A DNA stretch of 64,000 bases from Humulus lupulus (taxonomy: Eukaryota > Streptophyta > Magnoliopsida > Rosales > Cannabaceae). Made by a program: the position numbers and the translations under genes. The stretch is taken from the NCBI RefSeq assembly GCF_963169125.1, contig NC_084796.1, forward strand, positions 85,767,888-85,831,887. Direction: 5' to 3'. Below the pieces are notes generated by a model, which worked only from the letters and a program-made list of their open reading frames with translations, did not search any database and was not told the origin of the DNA. The first letter of the stretch is position 1; each line of letters begins with the position of its first letter. Below are positions 33,652-44,143 of the stretch, piece by piece.

Positions 33652-33840
33652 GTTTAGTTCCCATATTCATCTTTATTCTTAAAGATTCTGACCCTTTTCT
33701 ACTGTTGGTTTATAGGAGTTTCTAAATCTCGTTCTTGTTCCCAAATATCCCGGCTTTTGGTAAGGAAAATATGATAGATTTTATGTGCTTATATGTTATG
33801 TTTATGTTATGATATGTATATGTATAGTATGTTTTATAGT

Positions 33841-33962
33841 CCTTGGGCATATGACTTGTCTAGCTAGCAAGCTCCAAGAATTTATGGGCATATGACTCGC
33901 TTAGCTAGCAAGCCCCACATATTTATAAGCATATGACTTGCTTGGCAAACAAGCCCCAAGAA
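33841..33962. repeat. Three-copy tandem repeat in LTR G
   Basis: Three copies of a roughly 40-bp unit with the core GCATATGACTTGTCTAGCTA and AGCAAGC, at about 33847, 33888 and 33929. Confidence 0.8.
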
Positions 33963-34475
33963 GTATGAAGGTCATTATAGTCCTATATGATATATGTTTG
34001 TATAGTCATATGTTTATAGTATATATTTATGATATAGTCTTATGTTATATGATTGTTAGTAGATTTTCCTTGCTGGGCATTAGGCTCACTCCTTTATTTT
34101 TAGTGTGATGCAGGAAAATGATTATGGAGGCGGAAGGATTCTTGGTAGCTTGGCTTGTGTGTTGAGGATGAATGTAATGAATGGATTGCGTGTCTATCGA
34201 GGACGAAGTTATTTATTTCTAGTCTTTTCAATTATGTTTTGATGTAATTCCGCAATTAGTATTTAAAATTATATTTTATGTTTTGTAAACAATGGGATCC
34301 CATACCCTATCACATTTTATTTTACACTTTTATGTTATTGATACAATAATTATTTTAGAGTTTTAATAGAGTTATGATTATTTCTTATGTATGTTTCCTT
34401 TAAAAGTAGTAGCTATGTCTAGTAGTTTTTAATGGTCCAATGTCTTAGAAATAGTTGGGTCATTACAGAAACACA

Positions 34476-34611
34476 GAAATTTTTTGCCCCCAAGTCATCA
34501 CTTGTCTTCGGATAGTGGAGACTTAGTTTGAGTACGTAATTCGAAAAGGTCTTCAGGGGGGAGACGCTTGGGCTTCCCCTGACATCACTCTGAGAAGTCA
34601 CGCCACGTGTT
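34476..34611 (-). promoter_or_regulatory. Polypurine tract and antisense-promoter flank of H
   Basis: GAAATTTTTTGCCCCCAAG on the plus strand is the purine tract of H when read on the minus strand, comparable to TTTGCCCCCCAAG in B. The rest, up to the E insertion, is the start of the region that leads to the TATA box of H's antisense gene at 59294. Copia E separates the two. Confidence 0.6.
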
Positions 34612-35170
34612 TGTTGGGAATAGTGCCCTTAAAGCAATTGTAGTTGGAAAATGTAATAAATAAAACAAATAATTGAATTAAATTATTATATATAGACTAT
34701 GTCCGATATTATATGATAATATTAAGTGAATATCAGTAAATTCCAAAGTTTATCTATGTGGTCTTAATCTCATATTGGTATGGGAGGATCGAGATTAAGA
34801 TAATGAACTTAAATAGTTCGCAGTAAAATAAAGTTATGGAATCTTTAGATTAATTACTGCTGGTACGGTCCACTAGTATTATGAATACATGTGACCTAGA
34901 TCCGGGTTACTAGTGTAGTAGGACACTTTAGTAGAGGTACTTTGCATGCTGAGAGTATGTAGAACTAGACCAGATGTGCTTTGTTAATACTTGTTTAAAC
35001 ATTGTTTCATAGTATTAATCAAACACATCAAACGATGATCATATACACGATGATCTTAATCCGAGGTTGCTATGAACTTCTATATATGTCATATGATCCT
35101 TTGATTCATGCGTTAAGGTTTGTCAGAATGATCATGCTAAGAACAATTGTTTTGGGGACTCAATGATGTA
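34612..35170 (+). repeat. 5' LTR of E, 3' part deleted
   Basis: Aligns with the first roughly 550 bases of the 3' LTR (38627 onward), then jumps at about 35170 to leader sequence (GGCTTTCGAGCACGACTAGT). The remaining roughly 1.7 kb of LTR, the primer site and much of the leader are deleted. Confidence 0.8.
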
Positions 35171-35470
35171 TAAGGTTTGTTAGAGGATCTAGGCTTTCGA
35201 GCACGACTAGTACATCTTGACCAAATTAGCAGTAGTTCATATGTTAAAAGAGAAAAAGGCTTATTTAAGTTTTTACTTATGAAATTGAGATTTGTCTCAA
35301 AACTAATTTGGGGCTAGTCTGACCTACATAATTAATTTATCGTGGATTATTATATTTTTTATGTGTTTTTATATGTTGCATTCATGCATCATATTTATTT
35401 TTCCAAATAAAACATGATATTTATTATCTGTTTTAATTCTTTATATTTTATTTATTTATTTCCAACAACA

Positions 35471-35857
35471 ATGGTTAATCCTCTTAATCATGATCAAGAA
35501 CCTCAAAATGAGAAAGAACCAGTTGATCCTCATGATGGCTTCCTAAGTACTTTTCATTTAGACTTCAACAATCTAGATGTTTGGTATAGAAACATACACA
35601 TAATTCTAGATGAACTAAAAGTGTATGATGCAATCATTGATGTGTCTCCAGATGAGCCATCAACTTTATCTGATTATGATAGTCATAAAAAATATGCGAA
35701 TTGGATGAGATCTGATTATTTGGCAAGCCATTGCATACTAAAGACTATGCCAGACGATCTTAAATTGAGATATATGAACCTTAGATCTACATAGGAGATA
35801 TGGGAAATGATCAAAAGAGATTCTTTTGATCAATTAAGAAGTTTGCAAGAAGAAAAG
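35471..35857 (+). pseudogene. Copia gag remnant (element E)
   Basis: From MVNPLNHDQEPQNEKE the frame shows LDVWYRNIHIILDELKVYD, YANWMRSDYLASHCILKTM and, after a TAG near 35792, EIWEMIKRDSFDQ. This is the N-terminal half of a copia gag. The expected gag C-terminus does not follow. Instead the sequence continues into a Lys/Glu-rich frame with an intron-like interruption at 35858. Confidence 0.7.
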
Positions 35858-36020
35858 GTAAATATGATTTGCTCATATCTTTTTAATATATTTGAATAGT
35901 TGATTCAATTTTTTATGCCACCATATTTTGGTCTTGTTTTCAGGAACGCAATATTCAAGAAAATAAAAGAATGCGAAAGAAAAACAAGAAAATGATTGCA
36001 GATTTGTAGACCAAGAGATA
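35858..36020 (+). other. Intron-like segment and Lys-rich exon-like frame in E
   Basis: GTAAATATG at 35858 and TTGTTTTCAG ending at 35943 bound an 86-nt segment with intron features. Joining across it gives LRSLQEEK then ERNIQENKRMRKKNKKMIAD and a TAG. An AT-rich 3'-UTR-like stretch follows. It could be host sequence captured into the element, or chance. Confidence 0.3.
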
Positions 36021-37380
36021 ACTGGCAATGAAATTATTTTTTCATTTTCAACTTTGTATTAAGTTCTTTTTCTAGATACTATGTTGTTAGATTCCTTATT
36101 TGATGAATGAACAAGTTTAGTATTTCTTTTGAATAATAAATTTAGTTGTTATTTTTTGAAATATACTTGTTCTACCTATTTCATCATTGAGTATAAATGA
36201 TAATTATGAATTATTCATTATTGTGCAAATTGTAGATTTAATAAGACATTTTATTCCAACCCCAATTAAGTGAAACATATATATAAATTATTTTTTAGAT
36301 TGACTTGTAATTAATTAGACACATAAAACAAATAAAAGACAGTCTTTTATTGCAACCATTTTATGGTTCTCTCCCTATTTATATAGTCTATTAATTAAAG
36401 ATATTCAAAAAGATCTTTCTCTAATAAAGGCTCAAAAATCACATAATCGTTTAGCTAAAACATAGAGATGTATGTTGAACATTTTAATGCTCAAAGATAA
36501 AATAAATAATAAATAGTAAATCAATATTGATTGACATCTATTTAAGATATGCTTAACTTTGATCAAATGCAAAGAAAATTTCTAGAAATTTTCATGCAAC
36601 ATTCAAAATAAAATCACATAGAGACTTGTTTGATCTGATCAAAAGGAAGTCTAAACTCGAATTTGGAATTCAAGTAGTTTGCATGTGAACTTGGAATTCA
36701 AACCCAACTCAAATACTACTAGAATGCTAAGCATAATTAGTATTTTTGGAAATAGAATATAATCATATTAGATAAGATTAAATAGATAATGAGTAGTCCT
36801 TGTTGTCTTTATTATTTCTATAATTTTAACACTTATTATACTTTGTAAATAGTTGATTGTACAACATCGAAGACTTAGAAGTTGGGATACACAAGTGGTT
36901 ATGTGAATAAATTGAAAATTTTCCATGAAGTCATTTAGTGAAGCAATTTAATAATCATAAAAGATTACAAAAGAGTTTGTATCATTTTAAGTGCTACCTT
37001 AATGAAGCATGATTATTATAATCACTATATTTTCAAGTTAAGTTGTACTAGAAATAATAACTGCAAGTCAAGTAAGCGAGTTATTGATAATTAACAATGA
37101 TAAAATGAGAGAATATCACAAATTCTATAAATCATTGTTGTAGTGGGAGCGTTAGTTAGTAACTACTCCAATACAAATGTAAATATAGATAAATTGTGTA
37201 TATCACAACCAAACTATACTTCATTCACATACTAGTATATGAAATGAAAAAGTTTTATAGAAAACAATGGTTGAAACACCATGAATCAAGAAATGGAATT
37301 TGGACTTCTATGATATCTGAATTCTTGAACATCCAACTAAAGTTCATTGAACTTCAGTTTGAAACAGGATATTCAAGATG
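36021..37380. other. Unresolved interior of element E
   Basis: AT-rich sequence without readable protein similarity. By position it should correspond to the gag C-terminus, protease and integrase, but I cannot align any motif. Confidence 0.35.
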
Positions 37381-38626
37381 AAGAGGAGAACAGAGGAAAG
37401 TACAGACTTTTCAAAGCTAGGATAATAGCCTTAGGCTATGAATAGAAAGAATAATTTATTACGTGAATAAATGTCTTCTACTGTAACCAAACTTGAATAT
37501 ATTTACATACTCTTATCCACTGCTTTATGCATCGATTATGAGATTAATTTAAATGAATGTCTAAGTAGTCTTTACTAAAATGGCTGACATGACAAAATCA
37601 TTTGAAGATCTCGATCAAAAAGAATCTATCGTGATTGTAATTCTTAATATTGACAACGTTCTAATCATCGGGAATGAAGTAGAGAAATTGTCAATAAGAA
37701 AAGAAATGGTTAGCTGAACATTTCTGGATATTGGATTTAGAAAAGCCAAGAATGTTTGTACATTCAATTCCGTAGAGATTGAAAGAACAATCCTTAGGTC
37801 ATGTCTCAATCAACTTATATTGATAAGAAACTTAAATACTTTAGTTTACAAAATCCAAGAAAGGTTTTTTTCCTTCCCGGTAAGGAGAATGTATCATCTA
37901 AATAATAAATGTCCATTTATTCTTTTACTAGAAAAGAGGACATGGGATAGCATTCCTACAACTCAATGATAGAATGTTTAATGTCTCGAATGTTATATTT
38001 TCGAATTGACATTTGTTAAACAGTGAGAATAGTCAGCAGTTATCAATCCATTATGGATTGGCTCATTGAATAATTATAAGGACTTATTTTTTAGTATCTT
38101 AATTATAATAGAAATTATATGTTTGTGCATTAACACAGAGACCTAAAATCCCAATGGATGATCTGATATTAAATCTTAAAAGATTGATATCAGAATCAGA
38201 TTCCGTAACTGCGGAGAAAACACATTAATCTAGAAATGTGTTAGACATTTTAAATTTATATATTTCACCACAAAAGCCAATATACAACAGCTACAAGCAG
38301 TTAAATAGGCTATTTGATTTAGTTGAGTTTTTTGACATTCTAGAAAGGGTTTCGGACTATAATAAACAGCTAGTATCTAACTGTGAAAGCAATGGAGATA
38401 AAACTATTCTAGAAGAACTAGAAATCATGAGAATGTAATGCACATGAAATGAAGTATCAATGAATAAAAGACAATTTTACATAATAGATGTAATAATCTT
38501 GAAGATAACTTCAAAACTATTTCTTACAAAACTGTTACAAAGAATTTGTTAGACAAAATCGGTCAGGAGAATATGATTGACATATTAAAAGAGATGTCAT
38601 AATTGACTTTATGGAAACTGAGAGAT
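37381..38626 (+). pseudogene. Copia RT/RNase H remnant (element E)
   Basis: Around 37399-37445 the codons align with the [15 protein letters not shown] region of element J's RT, with stops. At 37646-37657 the YVDD box is reduced to NIDN in the context LNIDNVLIIGN. Later sequence to about 38600 resembles the connection and RNase H regions only in scattered words. Coding capacity is gone. Confidence 0.6.
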
Positions 38627-40052
38627 TGTTGGGAATAGTGCCCTTAAAACAATTATAGTTGACAAATATTTTAAATAAAATAAATAGTTTAATTGAATTA
38701 TTATATATATAGACTATGTTCCATATTACATGATAAAATTAAGTGAATATTAGTAAATTCCAAAGTTTATCTATGTGGTCTTAATCTCATATTGATATGG
38801 GAGGATCGAGATTAAGATAACGAACTTAAATAGTTCGCAGTAAAATAAAGTTATGGAATCTTTAGATTAATTACTACTAGTACGGTCCACTAGTATTATG
38901 AATACATGTGACCTAGATCCGGGTTACTAGTGTAGTAGGACACTTTAGTGGAGGTACTTTGCATGCTGAGAGTATGTAGAACTGGACCAGGTGTGCTTTG
39001 TTAATACTTGTTTAAACATCATTTCATAGTATTAATCAAACACATCAAACGATGATCATATACACGATGATCTTAATCCTGAGGTTACTATGAACTCCTA
39101 TATATGTCATATGATCCATTGATTCATGTGTTAAGGTTTGGTAGAATGATCAGGCTAAGAACAATTGTTTTCGGGACTCAATGATGTATATGGATGGGGA
39201 CGTAGTTTAACAGTTCTAGAATCTATACCTTCTTATAGATTGAATAATGGTTCCCTATTGGATTGACTTTTGGAACTGAAAAGGTTATGAGCACTCACGT
39301 CGCAAACTTGTTGTGACACAACCTTCACTAGTAAAGTCAATGGTACTCTAGGAACAAGAAATAACTAAAAGGGTAAAACGGTAATTTTATTCCCTTTTAA
39401 TTATGAACCATTAATAGAGGATTAACACTATATGTAATGATTATATCAATGGACACTTTATTCTTAATAAAGTACTCAGTAAATATATGTCTATAATTAT
39501 CAAGAGTTCAATCTCATATTTTTAGTAGAGTAATCATGAGATTAATAAATATGATTATTTAATCAAAGAGCTTTGATTAATAACGTAATATTTATTGTAG
39601 CTTGATATTATCGGTCCATAGGTCCCCAGGGTAGCTCCATCAACATCATATCAAGGTAAGAGTTGACACAATGATATAACTGTAATTTGGAAATTTGATA
39701 AGAATTTTATTCTTTGGGTCAAGTATGCAATTATATGATAATTGAGGTTGAATAATTAAATTAGAATTAATTATTGATTTTTTCGAAAATATATTTATTA
39801 ATTTAAATATGAAAATTTCGAATTTCATAAATATATAAATTAATTAATTAATTTTTTTAATTAATTTTTTATTTGAGTGGGAGAAAATAAAATTGGTAAG
39901 TCAAAAAAATAGTTTTTGATTTATTTCATTTTAAAAAATGATGATAATGATGATCATCAATTTGAATTTTGAATTTATAATTTAAATTTTGAAATATTAT
40001 TATCATCTTTTCCTTAAAAAGATTAAAACCTTATTTTATGGGAGATTGATTT
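38627..40052 (+). repeat. 3' LTR of E, first part
   Basis: Starts TGTTGGGAATAGTGCCC. Broken at 40052 by element B, with GATTT (40048-40052) as the left half of B's target duplication. Continues at 58228. Confidence 0.88.
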
Positions 40053-40661
40053 TGTTGACCCTCGATTTGGCCAACGACACGGAGTCAAATATACGACAAA
40101 AGATAAAACGACAATTAAGAAATCAATCTAATGGATAAGAAGATAACACAAGGATTTATAGTGGTTCGGCCCCAAAGAATGGTAATGACCTACGTCCACT
40201 TAGTGCTATTAATAATATTGAATCTCAAAGCCTTGATCAAAGAAATAGGGTTCTTGAGTTTCACAAACCTTGAGGGAATTACAATAAGACGATGAATAAT
40301 TACACCATAGCTCTCTTTCTCTCAATACTCAGGAAAAAGATTTAGAGATCAAAAGTCCCTTCCTTGAGCTATTTCATGCATATTTATAGGCTCAAGGAGG
40401 GTGACATGGACCAATGGGCCTTAACTTCCCTTAATAACCGCGTATCAAGGTAATAAAGAGGAAATATTCAATGCAATTATTATAGGATTACAATCTTAGA
40501 AGGAAATAAATCAAATTATACAACTAGCCTGGTCGTATCTAATAGTTAAGCCCGACGAAGCGATGTGCCTCTGGTCGATAGTCGAACAACACCTCCGCCG
40601 CGTGCCAACCACGTGTGAGAAATCCTTGCCTCGTCATCAGCAACTATTTTTCGGGTAAACA
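40053..40661 (-). repeat. 3' LTR of element B
   Basis: 609 bp. Nearly the same as 57624-58222 apart from substitutions and a roughly 10-base indel near 40605. Contains GGATTTATAGTGGTTCGG, a phrase shared with LTRs of unrelated families. Confidence 0.92.
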
Positions 40662-40680
40662 TTTGCCCCCCAAGTTTATT
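40662..40680 (-). promoter_or_regulatory. Polypurine tract of element B
   Basis: The plus strand TTTGCCCCCCAAGTTTATT reads as a purine run next to the 3' LTR on the minus strand. A and H have equivalents. Confidence 0.75.
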
Positions 40681-40893
40681 TATTGTGACCAGCAAAAAGT
40701 AAACTTAGGAAACTGACCTTTCTCTTACCCCACCAAACCTGTCAGAGCTGCCCATGCCCTCTCGGGAAAAGCAATCAATCATGTCTAATCAAGCCTTGTT
40801 TGGTATCCCAAAAAATTTTCCGACGACTATTACACTTCCCCAAACTCAGAAAAAATTAATTCATGATTACCTCTTATATCGTGTCGCAATCAC

Positions 40894-40903
40894 TATATAT
40901 AAT
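40894..40903 (+). promoter_or_regulatory. TATA box of antisense gene in B
   Basis: TATATATAATACCCC lies about 230 bp from the purine tract and about 180 bp before the leader intron donor. This is the same layout as in A, where TATAAATACCCC is found. Confidence 0.6.
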
Positions 40904-41074
40904 ACCCCAAATCCATATTTTTACTTTTTACTCTTTACTCACCATTTTCTCGTCAAGAACTCCAAGAACCTCTACTTTTAAGAGCCCAAAAACTTGAGGA
41001 GCTTTCATTGCTGTCCTAAGGATCCTCCGTTCGGACGCTCCATGCTTGTGTTTCAGACCCCTCTTTTCATCCAA

Positions 41075-41529
41075 GTAAGTCTTACGAACCCCCTGGACGT
41101 TTGAGATGCCATCCAAAACTATTTTTTATGTATTTCATATCTGTGTTCTTGACTAAAACTGTTGTGGGGTATTGGGCATGTTGATCGACGCTTGATTGGA
41201 AAGTGAAATAGTGTTGTATAGGAGTTAGGAGCCAGTTTGGTAGTTGAGACCGTAGATTTAGGGCGTAAAATCGAAGTAAAAATTCAACTTTTAAGCTAGC
41301 TGAAAATTTGGGTTTTTCCCGCCCTTCCGGAGTTGAAAAGGTTTTCTCTGAAAAACTTTTTGCTTCCGCTTTTCAATCTGTTTTTCAAACTGCTCGTATA
41401 AAACTTAGTGTTTTTGCTAGAATGTTGCTGGCCGTATAAAAGCTTAACTTTTATACACAAGCAACGTTATTCTCACATTCAACACAAGTTTTTTAAAGTA
41501 AGTTCTCATCTCCCCTCTTCTGTTCGCAT
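41075..41529 (+). other. Leader intron of antisense gene in B
   Basis: Donor TTCATCCAA/GTAAGTCTT is identical in context to element A. The acceptor position reads CTGTTCGCAT where A has CTGGTCGCAG, so the acceptor AG appears mutated. The ATG follows at 41536. Length about 455 nt, versus 459 in A. Confidence 0.65.
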
Positions 41530-42357
41530 ATTTTGATGCAAGATCCGTGGGGAGGTGAGAGACCAATTGACGACGACCTGCTCGCGCAACTACTCATGGA
41601 CGAAGAACAACCGTCTTTACTCATTCCGGACATCCCTTTTTCTCGTACTCCACCTAGCAGACCTCACTCAAACCCTTCAGCCATGGGTAGAGTAAAATCA
41701 ACTGCCCAAAAGAAGAAAACACAAAAACCTTCTGCAAACCAGCCTGCCCCCCAAGCAGAAATTACCTCAACCAGCGGTCGAGAAAGAAATATCCCCGACC
41801 CTAGCATCCAAACTCACGCTCAACTTTGAAATGTCATTCAACCAGATGTTGAATGGTACGTCGCCCCTCCTAGCCGAGTTACGATTAGGATGATTGCCAA
41901 TTACATTAAAAAATATGGACTTCCTGGGGTGACTCTAGTCCAACACACCAAAGACCAACAGGCGAACTTGCCTGGAGGCGCTTTTAGCGCCTAGTCGAGA
42001 TATCACATTGAGGCAGGAGCGATCCTGCCTCTTCATCCTTTCTTCCAGGGAGTGGCCAATTATTTCGAGGTCGCCCCTTTTCAAATAACTCCCAACGAAT
42101 ATGGAATGCTTTCTGCACTCTATATCCTCTATAGCCATAAGAAATGGCCCGTCCCCACACCACATGAGGTCAACTACCTGTTCGACCTAAAATCCAACCC
42201 CAACTAGGAAAGCACGGGGTTATTCCACTTCTGTCACCAGGAAACAGATCAAACCTTCCTAACTGATACAACTTTTATCTCGAACATGGGGAAGTACCAT
42301 CTAGAGTACTTTCTGATGACTGCATGGTCATGAACAACTTGGCCTTCACACTAGGAG

Positions 42358-42436
42358 GTAAAGTCTTTGTACCACTGGTCGTTTATTTTTCTTTAATTTT
42401 TTGCTGTATTTCCCTTAGAAATTTAGTGCGTTTCAG
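42358..42436 (+). other. Antisense-gene intron 1 in B
   Basis: GTAAAGTC donor after CTAGGAG and GTGCGTTTCAG acceptor; 79 nt, T-rich. It is at the same place as the intron in A (27850-27916). Confidence 0.65.
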
Positions 42437-42952
42437 GCCCATGGTTGTGACCAGACCCTACTCCGGACATGGTGATCTGATCAGCCCTCCTGGCCAACAT
42501 GACCGACATAGAGAAAAGTGTCAAACAACTGGTCACAGAGGCCAATTTGAGACTGGTCGGCCTTTTGGCTCCTCACCAAGATGTGAGAGAATCTACTGCG
42601 GGGAGTGCTACCGGCACTAAAGTCCCCGAACAACAGCCAGATGTGTCACAACCCCCTCCGAGGAGGGCAACTGAGGTGGCCATCAACGAGCCAACTAGTG
42701 CCCCCCGACCTGCTGCTGCACCGGCCCCTCCAGGGAAGGGAAAGAAGAAGGACACAGAGCCTATTCTTGAGTCGTCGGACGACAACGGTACTGATTTTAC
42801 ACTTTTAGATAGCCTGCCTATTCCCTGTCACCTCTTCGACGAGGATGGAAATTTTAAATATCCTCCTACTTTAAATTCAGACTTCTTCAGGCCAGAGAGT
42901 GAGTGTAGCACTAGTAAAGTAAATAATGTAGCGACCAGTAATGATAGCTCGG

Positions 42953-43046
42953 GTAGTATACTTTCAATTTCTCTTTCCTTGCTTCTTAAACTTAGCTAGT
43001 TTCTTTTATTATATTGCCTGACTGTTCGTTCATTTCTTTTTTGCAG
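42953..43046 (+). other. Antisense-gene intron 2 in B
   Basis: GTAGTATAC donor and TTTCTTTTTTGCAG acceptor, 94 nt with a strong polypyrimidine tract. The flanking frames are open on both sides. Confidence 0.65.
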
Positions 43047-43506
43047 ACATGCCTGATGAGCGTGCCTTCGACTTGTACACCAAGTCAGCGAGCAAGAAAA
43101 AGTCTCACAGGCGCCACTCTAGGGAGGGTTGTAGTAATCAACCCGCGAAGAAGCCTCGAACAGACGACCCCCCTGCATCTACTCAAACAAAGGAGACAAC
43201 TCCTCCACCAGCTCCTACCAGGGAGGCGACTCCTCCAACTCCAACAAACCCAGATCCTCTGTCTCTGGTCGGACAGACTCCTCCTCCAGCTCCAGTCAAC
43301 CCTATGCCTCCAACATCCACTGTCTAGCAGTCGGCTAGTTGTCGGGAAGAAGCCTCAGGAGATGACCTCACGGGCGTGGTGTTCAGCTCAGCCAAAGATA
43401 GGCTTTCAAAAATAACAAAGCACCGATGCAGCCGGGAGGCAATCCAGGAGACCGGCTCTATGGGGGTCGGCAAGTCCTCATCCACGCACTGAATGAAGTG
43501 CTCGCT

Positions 43507-43588
43507 GTAAGTTGCATTCTGCTTTCTACTTTATGAATTTTCTTTTTAACTTGCTCCTATTACCAAATTTATCTTTTTCTGATCGTAG
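43507..43588 (+). other. Antisense-gene intron 3 in B
   Basis: GTAAGTTGC donor and TTTTCTGATCGTAG acceptor, 82 nt, T-rich. Confidence 0.65.
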
Positions 43589-44143
43589 GGGGTGCTTACC
43601 TTGACCTCTGGCTAGAAATTTTCAAGGAAGTAGAATGCTCAATTTGAGAAGAAACTCAGCGACCAGCTCAGTGCTGCTAAGGCTCAATACACCGAGCAAC
43701 TCAAGGTGTCTGAGGCTACTTATGTCAAGCAGCTGAAAGTAGTCGAGGCGAAACATTCTGAGGCCCTCAAAGAGGCCAAGGCGAAGCATACTGAGGCTCT
43801 TTAAAAAGCCAAGGCAAAGCACCTCAAGGTGCTGCAAGTGACCGAGGCCACAATTTCTTCTCTCGAAGAGGAGTTGAAGAGGAAGGATGCAAGTATCAAT
43901 ATGATCACTGCATCCAAGGAGCAGTACAAGGAAGTGTTGCTCATGAATTATCGGGAAGCCCACAAGCTTCAAGATGAGCTGGCAATAAGTCGCCGAGAGG
44001 TTGCTACTTTAGAGGAACAGAACGATCGCAACCTTGAAGACTATGAGGGGGCATCATTCGAGTGCTTCTACTTGTTCTGGAAGAACAATCCCACTGCCAA
44101 CTTTTCCTAACTCCCAGACCATATCAGGGAGGCGGAGCTGGCT

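Larger units (their letters stand above)
19708..34467 (+). mobile_element. Solo LTR G of a Tekay/Del-like element (nested)
   Basis: Starts TGTAGAGTCCCATAATG at 19708 and ends GTTGGGTCATTACA at 34467. Flanks are GAAAT (19703-19707) and GAAAC (34468-34472), a target duplication with one change. Real sequence is 19708-19771, 30154-31187 and 33652-34467, about 1.9 kb in total. Element A and solo LTR I interrupt it. It carries the CTTGCTGGGC..GGCTCAC block (34068-34090) in plus orientation and the GGGATCCC palindrome near 34292. No internal domain adjoins it, so it is a solo LTR left by recombination. Confidence 0.75.
41536..44143 (+). pseudogene. Antisense gene of Tat element B (Transposase_28-like, multi-exon)
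   Basis: Starts MQDPWGGERPIDDDLLAQLL. After a TGA at 41827-41829 the domain follows: VEWYVAPPSRVTIRMIANYI, NLPGGAFSA, SRYHIEAGAILPLHPFFQGV, ANYFEVAPFQITPNEYGMLS and LYILYSHKKWPVPTPHEVNY. Three GT-AG introns follow (42358-42436, 42953-43046, 43507-43588). The middle exons are Pro-rich with a basic, nuclear-signal-like SKKKSHRRHSR...KKPR patch. The last exon is a long coiled coil with EAKHSEALKEAKAKHTEAL-type repeats. The gene is cut near its 3' end, after YLFWKNNPTANFS, by element C. Function is unknown. In-frame stops show this copy is not intact. Confidence 0.75.

Noticed and set aside
42324..43415. Alternative plus-strand frames overlapping the B antisense gene
   Set aside because: They overlap the better supported exons (acidic/Pro-rich and basic) in other frames and show no conservation with A.
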